This document shows, piece by piece, positions 34,632 through 44,645 of a DNA stretch of 64,000 bases (position 1 is the first letter of the stretch; the number at the start of each line of letters is the position of its first letter). The notes beneath the pieces are model-generated. The model was not told where the DNA came from, searched no databases, and worked only from the letters and a program-made list of their open reading frames with translations. The translations under genes were made by a program, and so were the position numbers. The stretch comes from Vagococcus sp. CY52-2 (GTDB taxonomy: Bacteria; Bacillota; Bacilli; Lactobacillales; Vagococcaceae), in contig NZ_CP093384.1 in assembly GCF_022655055.1 (NCBI RefSeq), positions 124,001 to 188,000 on the forward strand, read 5' to 3'.

Positions 34632-35568
34632 AATAGTATTTATGGGAACACCGGCGTTTTCAGTGCCAATTTTAGAAGGATTAGTGAGTGAAGGGTATGA
34701 TGTGGTTGGCGTTGTAACTCAACCAGATAGACCAGTTGGAAGAAAACGTGTGTTAACTCCGCCTCCAGTAAAGCAAGCAGCTCTTGATTTAAAATTACCA
34801 GTATATCAACCAGAAAAAATCAGTCAATCAGCTGAATTAGAAGAGATTATCGCGCTTAATCCAGATTTAATCGTCACGGCAGCATTCGGTCAATTTTTAC
34901 CTGAACGCTTGTTAAAGACTCCTAAATTTGGTGCGATTAATGTCCATGCATCATTATTACCAAAGTATCGTGGAGGAGCACCTGTTCACTATTCAATCAT
35001 CAATGGTGACAAAGAAACGGGTGTCACAATTATGGAAATGATTAAAAAAATGGATGCAGGAGATATTTTAGCCCAAGAAGCCATTCCTATATTAGATACA
35101 GATGATGTTGGAAGTATGTTTGATAAATTAAGTCTTTTAGGCAAGGAATTGTTGTTAAAAACATTGCCAGATTTATTAGCTAACAAGATGACACCAACGC
35201 CACAAGATGAATCATTGGTCAGTTTTTCTCCAAATATTTCACGTGAAGAAGAAAGAATTGATTGGAATAAAACAGCCCAAGAAATCGACTGCCAAGTTAG
35301 AGGCATGCGCCCATGGCCAGTAGCTTACGCAATGTATCAAGATAAGAGATGGAAAATGTGGGATGTAACCCCATTGCCAGAAAAAACAACAGATAAATCG
35401 CCAGGGACAATTATTTTAAAAGATAAGCATTGTTTGCAAGTAGCATGTGGTAAGTCGAGTGTTTTACAATTAAATACTATCCAACCAGCAGGAAAAGGCC
35501 AATTAAGTGTGACAGATTTTCTAAATGGAATCGGAAAAACAGTGGAAGTAGGAGACGTTCTTGAGTAA
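34624..35568 (+). CDS. fmt: Methionyl-tRNA formyltransferase
   Basis: 314 residues. It formylates initiator Met-tRNA using 10-formyl-THF. Motifs: FMGTPAFSVPIL at the start, NVHASLLPKYRGGAPV (catalytic Asn and His) and the C-terminal tRNA-binding domain. The ATG at 34624 follows GGAGG by nine bases and overlaps the end of def. The last eight bases overlap rsmB. The tight overlaps imply translational coupling through def-fmt-rsmB. Confidence 0.97.
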   Translation: MTKIVFMGTPAFSVPILEGLVSEGYDVVGVVTQPDRPVGRKRVLTPPPVKQAALDLKLPVYQPEKISQSAELEEIIALNPDLIVTAAFGQFLPERLLKTPKFGAINVHASLLPKYRGGAPVHYSIINGDKETGVTIMEMIKKMDAGDILAQEAIPILDTDDVGSMFDKLSLLGKELLLKTLPDLLANKMTPTPQDESLVSFSPNISREEERIDWNKTAQEIDCQVRGMRPWPVAYAMYQDKRWKMWDVTPLPEKTTDKSPGTIILKDKHCLQVACGKSSVLQLNTIQPAGKGQLSVTDFLNGIGKTVEVGDVLE

Positions 35569-36931
35569 ACAAAAACAAGTACCAAAACACATTAAACATA
35601 CAGCTCGTTATACAGCGTTAGATTTACTAACGAAAATTGCCAATAACCAAGCTTATTCAAATGTTTTAATCAATGAAGCAATCAAACGCCATCAGCTATC
35701 TGATAAAGATGCCCGTTTGATGACAGAAATTGTCTATGGCACAATCAGTCGTCAATTGACATTAGAGTATTATTTAGCTCCTTTTATTAAAAAAGCTAAA
35801 AAAGTCGATATGTGGGTAAAACAATTATTATACCTATCAATGTATCAAATGATTTATTTAGATAAAGTACCAGAATATAGCATTTTTAATGACGCTGTGA
35901 CCATTGCTAAAGCAAAAGGAAATCCAGGCATTGGAAAATTTGTTAATGGTGTATTGCGTAACATTCAACGTCATGGAGTGCCTTCTTTAGATAAGATTAA
36001 AGATGAAGTAGAACGTTTATCCATTGAAATTAGTATGCCTTTATGGTTAACTAAACGTTTGATAGATGATATTGGATTTGAAGAGACAAAACAACTAGGA
36101 GAATCACTTTTGACACCAAGTCATGTGAGTGCACGAATAGATACACGAGTCATTGCAAGAGATGAAGCCATAAATGTGTTGTGTGAAGAAGGATTAGACG
36201 TAGAAGAAAGTCAGGTCTCACCTTATGGAGTCGTTGCTAAAAAAGGATTTTTAGCAAGTAGCTCATTGTTTAAAGAAGGAAAAATGACCATTCAAGATGA
36301 AAGTTCTATGTTAGTTGCACCAAGTATGCAAATCAATGCAAATGATACTGTGTTAGATGCCTGTGCAGCACCTGGTGGGAAGACGACACATATCGCGACT
36401 TTTTTAGAAGCGGATAAAGGCGGAAAAGTCATTTCATTAGACATTCATCAACACAAAATAAAATTGATCAAGTCAAATGCGGAAAGATTACATGTTGAAG
36501 ATGTTGTTGAGGCGATATTACTAGATGCAAGAGAAGTGAAAAATAACTTTCCAGATGATTATTTTGACCGTGTCTTAATTGACGCACCGTGTTCTGGATT
36601 AGGATTATTACGTCGAAAACCAGACATTAAATACCATAAAACTCCCGAAGATTTTATGAATTTACAACGGATTCAATTGGAAATTTTAGAAAGTATTGTG
36701 CCAAAAGTAGCACAATGGGGTATAATTACATATAGCACATGTACATTGACTCATGAAGAAAATAAAGATGTGGTAGCGATATTTTTAAACAAACATCCTG
36801 AATTTGAGCTAATAGATGTTTTAGAAGCAGCGCATTTATCTAAGAGCTATCATGATAAACAGTTGCAGTTGTACCCACATCATTATCACACAGATGGATT
36901 TTTTATCAGTTGTTTTAGACGAAAAGCATAG
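35561..36931 (+). CDS. rsmB: RsmB: 16S rRNA (cytosine-967) C5-methyltransferase
   Basis: 456 residues. An N-terminal NusB-like RNA-binding domain (about 10-140) precedes a Rossmann methyltransferase with DACAAPGGKTTH (SAM-binding) and the two catalytic cysteines in IDAPCSGLGLLRR and TYSTCTL. It methylates C967 of 16S rRNA (E. coli numbering). It starts at TTG 35561 after AGTAGGAGACG, inside the end of fmt. It is usual between fmt and stp in Firmicutes. Confidence 0.95.
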   Translation: MSKQKQVPKHIKHTARYTALDLLTKIANNQAYSNVLINEAIKRHQLSDKDARLMTEIVYGTISRQLTLEYYLAPFIKKAKKVDMWVKQLLYLSMYQMIYLDKVPEYSIFNDAVTIAKAKGNPGIGKFVNGVLRNIQRHGVPSLDKIKDEVERLSIEISMPLWLTKRLIDDIGFEETKQLGESLLTPSHVSARIDTRVIARDEAINVLCEEGLDVEESQVSPYGVVAKKGFLASSSLFKEGKMTIQDESSMLVAPSMQINANDTVLDACAAPGGKTTHIATFLEADKGGKVISLDIHQHKIKLIKSNAERLHVEDVVEAILLDAREVKNNFPDDYFDRVLIDAPCSGLGLLRRKPDIKYHKTPEDFMNLQRIQLEILESIVPKVAQWGIITYSTCTLTHEENKDVVAIFLNKHPEFELIDVLEAAHLSKSYHDKQLQLYPHHYHTDGFFISCFRRKA

Positions 36932-36948
36932 ATTAAGGGAGTGTAAGC

Positions 36949-37701
36949 ATGCAAATTGAATTCCAAACGAGTGTAGGACGTAAAAGAAAAAATAATCAAG
37001 ATACAGTTGGTGTTTATCAAAATAAAAAAGACATTACATTAGCGATTGTCGCAGATGGAATGGGAGGACACCAAGCTGGAGATACAGCAAGTTATCTTGC
37101 CGTTACTGGATTAGGCGAAGTTTGGGAAGAAACCATGTTAACTCAAAAAGACGAGGTATGTGAGTGGTTAGTTTCTCACATTCAAGAAGAAAATACACGA
37201 ATTTTTGATAAAGGCAGTACCAATCCAGAGATGTTTGGGATGGGTACGACTATTGTATCAACTGTTATTTTAGAAAAAGAATTAATTTTAGCACATGTAG
37301 GTGATAGCCGAGCTTATATTGTGAGGAATCAGGAAATTAAACAATTGACTGAAGATCATTCGCTGGTTAATGAACTAATTAAAACGGGTGAAATATCTGT
37401 TGAAATGGCTCAAAATCATCCGAAAAAAAATATTTTAGTAAGATCAATTGGCGTACCAGGTGAAGTTGAAGTTGATATATCACTGATCAATTGTCAGGAA
37501 AAAGATATAATTTTATTATGTTCAGATGGGTTAACTAATATGTTATCTAATGAAGATATTAAAATGATTATGTCAAATGGCAAGTCACTGAATAGTCGGG
37601 TTAATGAGTTAATCGAACAAGCAAATGAAGCTGGCGGAACAGATAATATTACTGTGCTACTGATAGACTTTGATGATGAGTTACAGGAGGATACACCATG
37701 A
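36949..37701 (+). CDS. stp: PP2C-type serine/threonine phosphatase
   Basis: 250 residues. PP2C motifs binding the metal pair: VADGMGGHQAGD, GDSRAYIV, LLCSDGLTN and GGTDNITVLL. It reverses phosphorylation by the PASTA kinase encoded next. The genes overlap by four bases (ATGA), so the antagonists are made together. The enterococcal counterpart is IreP, acting with IreK in cephalosporin tolerance and wall stress. ATG follows AAGGGAG. Confidence 0.95.
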   Translation: MQIEFQTSVGRKRKNNQDTVGVYQNKKDITLAIVADGMGGHQAGDTASYLAVTGLGEVWEETMLTQKDEVCEWLVSHIQEENTRIFDKGSTNPEMFGMGTTIVSTVILEKELILAHVGDSRAYIVRNQEIKQLTEDHSLVNELIKTGEISVEMAQNHPKKNILVRSIGVPGEVEVDISLINCQEKDIILLCSDGLTNMLSNEDIKMIMSNGKSLNSRVNELIEQANEAGGTDNITVLLIDFDDELQEDTP

Positions 37702-39557
37702 TAAATATAGGGACAAAAATAGGGGAACGCTATGAAATAATAGGGAATATTGGTAGTGGTGGAATGGCAAATGTTTATTTGGCACGTGACTTGATTTTAA
37801 ATCGTGAAGTGGCAATTAAAGTATTACGTTTCGATTTTCAAGATGATCAAAATGCGATTCGACGGTTTCAACGTGAAGCTCTTGCCGCAACAGAAATGGT
37901 TCATCCTAATATTGTTAGTGTGTATGATGTAGGAGAAGAAAATGGCATGCAATATATTGTCATGGAATATGTTCGAGGAACTGACTTAAAACATTATATT
38001 CGCAATTATTCTCCTATCCCATTAGATACAGTCGTTTACATGATGGAACAGATTTTATCAGCAGTGTCTTTGGCACATGAACATGGTATTATTCATAGAG
38101 ACTTAAAACCACAAAATGTTTTAGTTGATGAACAAGGAAATGTAAAGATTACAGATTTTGGGATTGCGATTGCTCTATCAGAAACATCATTGACTCAAAC
38201 TAATACATTGCTCGGGTCAGTACATTACCTGTCACCAGAACAAGCAAGAGGTGGTATGTCAACAAGACAATCTGACATTTATGCATTAGGGATTATTTTA
38301 TATGAGTTATTGACAGGAACTGTACCGTTTGAGGGGGAATCGGCTGTTTCAATAGCTTTGAAACATTTTCAAAAAGATGTTCCATCTGTTCGACAATATA
38401 ACCCTAATATTCCACAGGCATTGGAAAATGTGGTGCTCCATGCTACAGCAAAAGAAATTTCAGATCGATATAAAACAGTAAATGACATGTATTCTGATTT
38501 AAGTACATCCTTAAGTCCAGAAAGAGCAAATGAACCAATCTATACACCAAGCTCTATGACAGATGAAACGATTATGTTAACACCTGTAAAAGAACCCGAT
38601 CCAATCGTTTCAAAGATACCTTTGAAAGAATCTGAACTAGATTTATCTGAAGAAGAAAAACCAAAGAAAAAGTCTTCGTCTAAAAGAAATAAAGTTATTT
38701 TTAGTCTCCTTGCTATCTTGGTGGCAATTGGCGTGGGATTATTTGCATTAGGGACACGACAAGATGAGGTAGAAATCCCTGATGTCGAAAATATGTCACA
38801 GACAGAAGCTATCAATGCATTAGATGCAAAAAAAATAAAAGTTAATTCGAAAATAGAAGAAGTGTCAGATGATAAAATAGCAGAAGGTAATGTTGTTAAG
38901 ACACAACCGCCAATTGGCACCCGAGTCAAAAAAAAATCTGAAGTAACTTTGTATGTAAGTAAAGGTAAGCAGACTGTTTCGATGATTGAAGTGGAAGGAT
39001 TAGCTTCTAATAAGGCAAAAAAAGCCTTATTAGATTTAGGTTTTAAAGAAGACAATATACTTGAGAAAAACGAGTCATCGAATGAAGTGGAAAAAGATAC
39101 TGTTATTTCTCAAAGTATTAAGCAAGGAACAGATATTGTTCCTGAGAACGAGACAATCACCTTAACAATTAGCAAAGGACCAGACAACTTTTCTTTAGCT
39201 TATTTAGCGGGTTATACTAGGGATCAAGTTCTTCGTTATATTGATAGCGAAGGATTAATCCTTCAAGGTGAATCGCAAGAATACAGTGCGACTGTTCCAC
39301 AAGGTCAGGTTATTTATACATCTCCTGCTGGTGGAACACCTGTTAAAAAAGGTGATTATATTCAAGTTGTTTACTCAATGGGTCCAGAACCAGTTAAAAC
39401 ACAACCAAGTAGTTCAACGACGTCTTCAAGTGAAACCACTGAATCAAGTGAAACGACTCAGAGTTCAGAACCTGAAAACGAAGAAAATCATAATAATCAC
39501 AATAAAGGTAGTAACACCAAACCTAGTCAAAGTGAGCCAAAAGATAAAAAAGATTAA
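37698..39557 (+). CDS. prkC: PASTA-domain serine/threonine kinase (PrkC/IreK type)
   Basis: 619 residues. The kinase domain (about 10-275) has GSGGMANVYLAR (P-loop), AIKVL (Lys), HRDLKPQNVL (catalytic loop), DFGIA and an activation loop rich in Thr. One membrane helix (VIFSLLAILVAIGVGLFAL, about 337-355) is followed by three PASTA repeats (about 360-565) that bind muropeptides or lipid II. It ends in a Ser/Thr/Glu-rich tail of about 50 residues. The kinase senses wall state and phosphorylates division and wall proteins. Three PASTA repeats and the disordered tail are at the low end for the group. It is coupled to stp and ends the priA block with a terminator. Confidence 0.95.
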   Translation: MINIGTKIGERYEIIGNIGSGGMANVYLARDLILNREVAIKVLRFDFQDDQNAIRRFQREALAATEMVHPNIVSVYDVGEENGMQYIVMEYVRGTDLKHYIRNYSPIPLDTVVYMMEQILSAVSLAHEHGIIHRDLKPQNVLVDEQGNVKITDFGIAIALSETSLTQTNTLLGSVHYLSPEQARGGMSTRQSDIYALGIILYELLTGTVPFEGESAVSIALKHFQKDVPSVRQYNPNIPQALENVVLHATAKEISDRYKTVNDMYSDLSTSLSPERANEPIYTPSSMTDETIMLTPVKEPDPIVSKIPLKESELDLSEEEKPKKKSSSKRNKVIFSLLAILVAIGVGLFALGTRQDEVEIPDVENMSQTEAINALDAKKIKVNSKIEEVSDDKIAEGNVVKTQPPIGTRVKKKSEVTLYVSKGKQTVSMIEVEGLASNKAKKALLDLGFKEDNILEKNESSNEVEKDTVISQSIKQGTDIVPENETITLTISKGPDNFSLAYLAGYTRDQVLRYIDSEGLILQGESQEYSATVPQGQVIYTSPAGGTPVKKGDYIQVVYSMGPEPVKTQPSSSTTSSSETTESSETTQSSEPENEENHNNHNKGSNTKPSQSEPKDKKD

Positions 39558-39559
39558 TG

Positions 39560-39612
39560 AAAAATACCCAAGAGTAAAAGGTCGTAACAACCTATCTCTT
39601 GGGTATTTTTTA
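39560..39612. terminator. Bidirectional terminator after prkC
   Basis: A perfect 15-bp stem, AAAAATACCCAAGAG (39560-39574) with CTCTTGGGTATTTTT (39596-39610). It would also end the minus-strand remnant that stops at 39617. Confidence 0.9.
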
Positions 39613-39616
39613 TTGA

Positions 39617-39817
39617 TTAAACTAATTTTCTTCTGAGAATAAAAGTACCTACACTAGTAATAATGGTAGAAGCACCTAAAAGTATAAGTGATTGTGAATG
39701 GCTATCTGACGTTTTTAGTAAAGTTTTATTAGGATTTCTTGGCTTTTCTGAAGACGAATTTGATGTTGTGACGGCTTTTATATTTACTGTAATGTCAGTG
39801 GGGTTTTCTATTAAGTG
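39617..39817 (-). pseudogene. Remnant of an LPXTG wall-anchored surface protein
   Basis: The minus strand reads 66 codons open to an in-frame stop upstream (near 39818), with no start codon or ribosome binding site. It has ENPTDITVNIKAV, like the end of an Ig-like repeat, then a Ser/Pro/Asn linker. The sorting-signal layout follows: LLKTSD in place of LPKTGD, a hydrophobic stretch (SLILLGASTIITSVGTFIL) and the tail RRKLV. Two substitutions destroy the sortase motif. The C-terminus of a surface protein thus survives without its body. A weak open frame on the opposite strand is a shadow of it. Confidence 0.65.
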
Positions 39818-39901
39818 TTATTATGCTATATTTTTTCTTAAATAAAAGTGAAATATGGTACAATAACCCTAGAATGATATGACTACTAAAGGAGGAAATA
39901 A

Positions 39902-40786
39902 ATGCCTAAAGGACAGATATGTAAAGCATTAAGCGGGTTTTATTACATTGATTATAAAGGTAAACGTTATCAAACACGAGCACGAGGTAATTTTAGAAAT
40001 CGAAATATTACACCACTTGTCGGAGATTGGGTAGAATTTGAGAGTACAAATGAAACAGACGGTTATATTTTAGATGTTTATGAGCGTAAAAATGATTTAG
40101 TTAGACCACCAGTCGCTAATATTGATCAGGGCGTTGTCGTATCAAGCTGTGTTGAACCTAATTTTTCAACGAATCTTTTAGATCGCTTTTTAGTTACTCT
40201 ATCTGAAAAAGACATCGACCCGATTATTTATGTGACTAAAATGGATTTAGCCAATGAAGAAGAACGTAATCATATAGCAGTCATTCAAACAGAATATGAA
40301 AAAATAGGCTATCCTGTTTTATTAGCTGACAAAAACTCATTAGAGGATTTAACGCGTTTTTTCAAAGACAAACTAACTGTGTTTATGGGGCAATCAGGTG
40401 CAGGTAAGTCGACTTTATTAAATCAATTATCACCAGATTTATCATTAAAAGTAGGAGAGATTTCCGAAAGTTTGGGACGTGGTCGCCATACAACGAGACA
40501 TGTTGAACTGATTGATTTATTTGGCGGATTAGTAGCAGATACTCCCGGTTTTAGTTCAATTGATTTCTTAGAAATGACACTGGATGAATTGCCGAAACGT
40601 TTTCCAGAATTTGTTGAAGCGTCAGTTTACTGTAAATTTAGAGAATGCAAACATCGTCATGAACCAAAATGTGAAGTGAAAAGAAGAGTTGAAATAGGTG
40701 AAATATTATCTAGTCGATATGATCACTATTTACAATTTTATGATGAGATTGATAACCGAAAACCAGTATATAAAAAAAATAAATAA
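39902..40786 (+). CDS. rsgA: RsgA: ribosome small-subunit-dependent GTPase
   Basis: 294 residues. An OB fold (about 1-70), then a circularly permuted GTPase with TKMDL (G4) before the P-loop [12 protein letters not shown] and DTPGF. It ends in a zinc knuckle (CKFREC, H, C). RsgA checks late 30S assembly and is inhibited by (p)ppGpp. ATG follows AAAGGAGG. A TACAAT -10 lies about 45 bases upstream, so the unit rsgA-rpe-thiN begins here. Sixteen bases separate it from rpe. Confidence 0.95.
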   Translation: MPKGQICKALSGFYYIDYKGKRYQTRARGNFRNRNITPLVGDWVEFESTNETDGYILDVYERKNDLVRPPVANIDQGVVVSSCVEPNFSTNLLDRFLVTLSEKDIDPIIYVTKMDLANEEERNHIAVIQTEYEKIGYPVLLADKNSLEDLTRFFKDKLTVFMGQSGAGKSTLLNQLSPDLSLKVGEISESLGRGRHTTRHVELIDLFGGLVADTPGFSSIDFLEMTLDELPKRFPEFVEASVYCKFRECKHRHEPKCEVKRRVEIGEILSSRYDHYLQFYDEIDNRKPVYKKNK

Positions 40787-40802
40787 AAGTGAGGAAAAAA
40801 CT

Positions 40803-41456
40803 ATGGTAAAGATAGCACCATCAATATTAAGTGCAGATTTTTCAAAATTGGGAGAAGATGTTAAACGCGTTGATAAAGCAGGAGCAGATTATATTCACAT
40901 TGATGTCATGGATGGCCAGTTTGTTCCCAATATTACATTTGGTCCGGCACTTATTTCATCTATTAGACCAGTCACTGATTTAGTGTTTGACGTACATTTG
41001 ATGATGGTTGAACCAGAGCGTTTTATTGAAGAGTTTGCTAAGGTAGGATCTGATATTATTACCGTACATGCTGAAAGTACGAAACATTTACACCGTGTCA
41101 TTCAACAAATTAAAGCAAGTGGCGTAAAAGCAGGAGTTGTCATTAACCCAGGAACACCAGTTGAGATGATTAAGCCTGTTTTATCAATGGTTGATTTAGT
41201 CTTAGTAATGACAGTTAACCCAGGATTTGGTGGTCAAAAATTCATCTCAGAATGTTTAGATAAAGTAAGTGAACTAGCAGAGTTACGACAAGCTAAAGGA
41301 TACACTTATGAAATTGAAGTTGACGGTGGCGTGGATGATAAGACTGCAAAAGAATGTGTTGAAGCAGGAGCAGATGTGTTAGTGGCCGGATCATATGTTT
41401 ATAAATATGATGATGTCGCTGAGCCGATTAAAAAATTAAAAGAAGCAGGTAAGTAA
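40803..41456 (+). CDS. rpe: Ribulose-phosphate 3-epimerase
   Basis: 217 residues, a TIM barrel. It interconverts ribulose-5-phosphate and xylulose-5-phosphate in the pentose phosphate pathway. Motifs: [11 protein letters not shown] and DVHLMM (metal-binding), [10 protein letters not shown] and EVDGGV (phosphate-binding). The ATG at 40803 follows GTGAGG. An open frame continues upstream into rsgA, but that part is not rpe. The stop overlaps the thiN start (TAATG). Confidence 0.97.
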   Translation: MVKIAPSILSADFSKLGEDVKRVDKAGADYIHIDVMDGQFVPNITFGPALISSIRPVTDLVFDVHLMMVEPERFIEEFAKVGSDIITVHAESTKHLHRVIQQIKASGVKAGVVINPGTPVEMIKPVLSMVDLVLVMTVNPGFGGQKFISECLDKVSELAELRQAKGYTYEIEVDGGVDDKTAKECVEAGADVLVAGSYVYKYDDVAEPIKKLKEAGK

Positions 41457-42106
41457 TGAAAAAGTCGGTTATTGTGTTGGCCGGTAGTGATAAATCATTA
41501 TGGCCAAGCATGGATAGATTTGATGAAGCAAGTCATATTATTGGGGTTGATAGGGGAGCTTACGAAGGTGTTCGTCATGGGTTATCTGTTGATGTGGCGG
41601 TAGGTGATTTTGACTCACTAAGTTCTGAAGAACTGTCTTATGTTAAAGAACATGTAGAAAAAGTGACACAATACCCAGCTGAAAAAGATGAAACGGATAC
41701 TGAAATTGGTATTTCTGTCGCTAGTGAACTATCAGAAGACGCTAAAATCATCCTAATAGGTGGTACTGGCGGGCGAATAGATCATTTTCTAGCTAATCTA
41801 TGGTTGCCATTGCAAGATCGCTTTAAATCAGTCGCTACAAGGCTTGTGATAAAAGACAATCAAAATACGATTTCTTATTTTCTGCCAGGAGATTATACAA
41901 TTGAAAAAGAGCCAGATAAAAAATATTTAGCATATGTTTGTTTAACACCTATGACACATTTATCGTTATATGATGCGAAGTATCGTTTAGATGATGTTGA
42001 TGTGATGCAACCAACTTCCTATGCAAGTAATGAATTCATTGGTAAAACAACAAGATTTTCATTTTCAAGTGGCATGATGTGTGTCATTCAATCTAAAGAC
42101 AAATAA
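41456..42106 (+). CDS. thiN: Thiamine pyrophosphokinase
   Basis: 216 residues. Transfers pyrophosphate from ATP to thiamine, making the cofactor used by transketolase beside Rpe's substrate. Motifs GVDRGAYEGVRHG, VAVGDFDSL and KDETDTEIG form the Mg/ATP site. GGTGGRIDHFLANL is also typical. The start overlaps the rpe stop. It ends the rsgA-rpe-thiN operon at a terminator shared with rpmB. The order is common to Firmicutes. Confidence 0.93.
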   Translation: MKKSVIVLAGSDKSLWPSMDRFDEASHIIGVDRGAYEGVRHGLSVDVAVGDFDSLSSEELSYVKEHVEKVTQYPAEKDETDTEIGISVASELSEDAKIILIGGTGGRIDHFLANLWLPLQDRFKSVATRLVIKDNQNTISYFLPGDYTIEKEPDKKYLAYVCLTPMTHLSLYDAKYRLDDVDVMQPTSYASNEFIGKTTRFSFSSGMMCVIQSKDK

Positions 42107-42138
42107 AAAAAGCAGCCTCTAGTTAGGTTGCTTTTTTA
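42104..42138. terminator. Bidirectional terminator between thiN and rpmB
   Basis: AAAAAAGCAGCCT pairs with AGGTTGCTTTTTT (one G-U), with A- and T-runs on both sides. Confidence 0.9.
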
Positions 42139-42150
42139 ATATCTATTTTA

Positions 42151-42339
42151 TTAAACGCGTTCAACTTTACCAGATTTCAAAGCACGAGCAGAAACCCAAA
42201 CTTTTTTTGGTTTACCGTCAACTAAAATACGAACTTTTTGAAGATTAGCTCCCCAAGTACGTTTAGATGCGTTCATTGCGTGAGAACGGTTGTTACCAGT
42301 TCTTGCTTTACGACCAGTTATATAACATTGTTTTGCCAT
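42151..42339 (-). CDS. rpmB: Ribosomal protein bL28
   Basis: 62 residues, basic. It begins [20 protein letters not shown] after the initiator and has the usual [19 protein letters not shown]. It is a structural protein of the 50S subunit. The Cys4 zinc form is absent; only one Cys is seen, so this is a zinc-independent paralogue type. ATG follows AAAGGAGGG. It is divergent from the asp23-like gene, the conserved arrangement in Firmicutes. Confidence 0.97.
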   Translation of the reverse strand: MAKQCYITGRKARTGNNRSHAMNASKRTWGANLQKVRILVDGKPKKVWVSARALKSGKVERV

Positions 42340-42557
42340 GATATTCCCTCCTTTGCTTTGCTGGCATTTTTACGATTCTATTAATCATACTAAAACAATT
42401 TATCATAAAAAGAAACAAAAAGCAATAAAAAATATGATAAAGTTACAATAAAAGCGATGTTATAAGCGTTTAAAGATAATTATTCTTTAATAAAAATCGT
42501 GTTTATGATAAACTAAAGAATGATAATGGGTAATACTGACTTTGAGGAGGTAGTAAA

Positions 42558-42920
42558 ATGGCTGTAAAAATTAAAACACAAGCTGGAACCATTGAAATTT
42601 CAAATGATGTTATAGCAACAGTTGTCGGTGGTGCTGCCACAGATATTTACGGGATTGTTGGTATGGCAAGCAAAAATCAAATTAAAGACAATTTAAATGA
42701 TATTTTAGGTAAAGAAAACTATTCTCGTGGGGTAGTAGTACGCCAAGAAGAAAACGGTGTAGCAGTGGATGTGTACATCATGGTAAGTTACGGAACAAAA
42801 ATTTCTGAAGTAAGTCGTAATGTGCAAGAAAAAGTCAAATACAATCTTGAAACAATGCTTGGCGTTGTTGCAAACTCAGTAAATGTTTTTATACAAGGCG
42901 TGCGTGTGCAACCTGAATAA
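42558..42920 (+). CDS. Asp23/Gls24 family protein (YloU-like)
   Basis: 120 residues. The family signature is clear: GTIEISNDVIATVVGGAATDIYGIVGMA (in two parts: GTIEISNDVIATVVGG, ATDIYGIVGMA) and VDVYIMVSYGTKISEVSRNV. Members are small envelope-stress proteins, some anchored at the membrane through AmaP. YloU is always paired with the DAK2 gene that follows, which suggests a joint role around fatty-acid kinase. ATG follows TTGAGGAGG. It starts an operon with the fakA-like gene 45 bases later. Confidence 0.93.
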   Translation: MAVKIKTQAGTIEISNDVIATVVGGAATDIYGIVGMASKNQIKDNLNDILGKENYSRGVVVRQEENGVAVDVYIMVSYGTKISEVSRNVQEKVKYNLETMLGVVANSVNVFIQGVRVQPE

Positions 42921-42965
42921 AATCATGTGCTATTAAGTGTTAAACATACGAGGAGGAACATTTTA

Positions 42966-44642
42966 GTGGAACTAAAAGCAATCAACGGAGGGCAATTTCA
43001 AGCAATGGTACAAGTTGGAGCCAATAGACTGAACCAAAACGCCGAATTTGTCAATTCTTTAAATGTTTTCCCGGTACCAGATGGTGACACGGGAACAAAT
43101 ATGGATTTATCGATGACTAGTGGAGCAAAAGCTGTTAGAGAGGCAACAACGGAACATGCTGGAGAATTAGCTGCAATCTTATCTAAAGGCCTTTTAATGG
43201 GTGCACGTGGTAACTCTGGCGTTATCTTGTCACAATTATTCAGAGGATTCTCAAAAAAAATTGAAGATAAAGAAGAATTAAACGCACAAGACTTAGCAGA
43301 TGCGTTTAAAAATGGTGTAGAAGTTGCGTATAAAGCAGTGATGAAACCTGTTGAAGGAACAATTTTAACTGTCTCTAGAGGTGCTGCGATTGCCGCTGAG
43401 AAAAAAGCAAAAGAGAGTGATGATGCATTAGAAGTCATGGAAGCTGCTCTAAAAGGTGCTAAAAAAGCGTTAGCTAAAACACCTGATATGTTGCCTGTCT
43501 TAAAAGAAGTTGGTGTTGTCGATAGTGGTGGACAAGGACTTGTTTTTATCTATGAAGGTTTCGTTGAGTCTTTATCTGGCAAAGTAGTTGAAAGTGAAAT
43601 TTATCAACCATCACCAGCTCAAATGGAAGAGATGGTTAATGCTGAACATCATCGTAGTGTTCAAAGCCATATGTCAACTGAAGACATTAAATTTGGCTAC
43701 TGTACAGAAATTATGGTAAAAATTGGTGAAGGACCAACAGTTGATAGTACGTTTGATTATGACACATTTAGAAATTACTTAAATGAAATTGGTGATTCAT
43801 TATTAGTTGTAGCCGATGATGAAATCATCAAAGTTCATGTTCATACAGAGCAACCTGGTAAAGTCATGAATTATGGTCAAAAATTTGGTTCATTAATCAA
43901 AATTAAAGTAGATAACATGCGCTTGCAACACGAATCATTACTTGACACTCCAAGTGCACCAGTTGCAGAAGAACCAAAAGAAAAAGTACCTTATGGTATT
44001 ATTTCAATTGCTGCTGGTAAAGGAGTTCAAGACTTGTTTAGTAGCATGGGTGTTAATCATGTGATTAGTGGTGGACAAACAATGAATCCAAGTACAGAAG
44101 ATATTATGTTAGCAATCCAATCAGTGAACGCTGAAAACGTGATTATCTTACCTAATAATAAAAATATCTTCATGGCAGCTGATCAAGCAGCAGAAGTCAG
44201 TGATGTGCCAACGATCGTGATTCCATCGAAAACAATTTCTCAAGGAATGACGGCACTATTAGGATTTAATGATCAAGTATCACTTGAAGAAAACCAAAAA
44301 AACATGTTAGAAATGCTTGATGGTGTAACAAGCGGTCAAGTCACAACGGCTGTTCGTGACACAAGCATTGATGGCGTTGAAATTAAAACAGACGATAACT
44401 TGGGCATGGTTGAAGGAAAAATTGTGGTATCAACTCCAAGTCGTTTTGATGCATGTTTAGAAACATTAAAACAAATGATTGATGATGACACTGAAATTGT
44501 GACAATCTTAATTGGAGAAGATGGAACAAATGAAGAAGCATCATTATTAGAAGAAGCGTTGCTTGAAATGGATAGTGATTTAGAAGTTGAGATTCATCAA
44601 GGAGATCAACCAGTTTATCCATATTTATTTGCAGCTGAATAA
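42966..44642 (+). CDS. fakA: DAK2-domain fatty acid kinase FakA-like (YloV)
   Basis: 558 residues from GTG 42966, chosen for GAGGAGG ten bases upstream. The in-frame codons before it are non-coding. The N-terminal DAK2 domain has PVPDGDTGTNMDLSM (Mg/ATP) and GARGNSGVILSQLFRG. The C-terminal EDD-like part binds the FakB-fatty acid complex. FakA phosphorylates exogenous fatty acids held by FakB, giving acyl-phosphate that PlsX and PlsY use. plsX lies 2.1 kb downstream, so the region gathers lipid-supply genes. It ends at a strong terminator. Confidence 0.9.
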   Translation: MELKAINGGQFQAMVQVGANRLNQNAEFVNSLNVFPVPDGDTGTNMDLSMTSGAKAVREATTEHAGELAAILSKGLLMGARGNSGVILSQLFRGFSKKIEDKEELNAQDLADAFKNGVEVAYKAVMKPVEGTILTVSRGAAIAAEKKAKESDDALEVMEAALKGAKKALAKTPDMLPVLKEVGVVDSGGQGLVFIYEGFVESLSGKVVESEIYQPSPAQMEEMVNAEHHRSVQSHMSTEDIKFGYCTEIMVKIGEGPTVDSTFDYDTFRNYLNEIGDSLLVVADDEIIKVHVHTEQPGKVMNYGQKFGSLIKIKVDNMRLQHESLLDTPSAPVAEEPKEKVPYGIISIAAGKGVQDLFSSMGVNHVISGGQTMNPSTEDIMLAIQSVNAENVIILPNNKNIFMAADQAAEVSDVPTIVIPSKTISQGMTALLGFNDQVSLEENQKNMLEMLDGVTSGQVTTAVRDTSIDGVEIKTDDNLGMVEGKIVVSTPSRFDACLETLKQMIDDDTEIVTILIGEDGTNEEASLLEEALLEMDSDLEVEIHQGDQPVYPYLFAAE

Positions 44643-44645
44643 GAT

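Noticed and set aside
39663-39845. 60-codon open frame on the + strand between prkC and rsgA
   Set aside because: No ribosome binding site. It is the complement of the LPXTG remnant, whose minus-strand reading makes far better protein sense.
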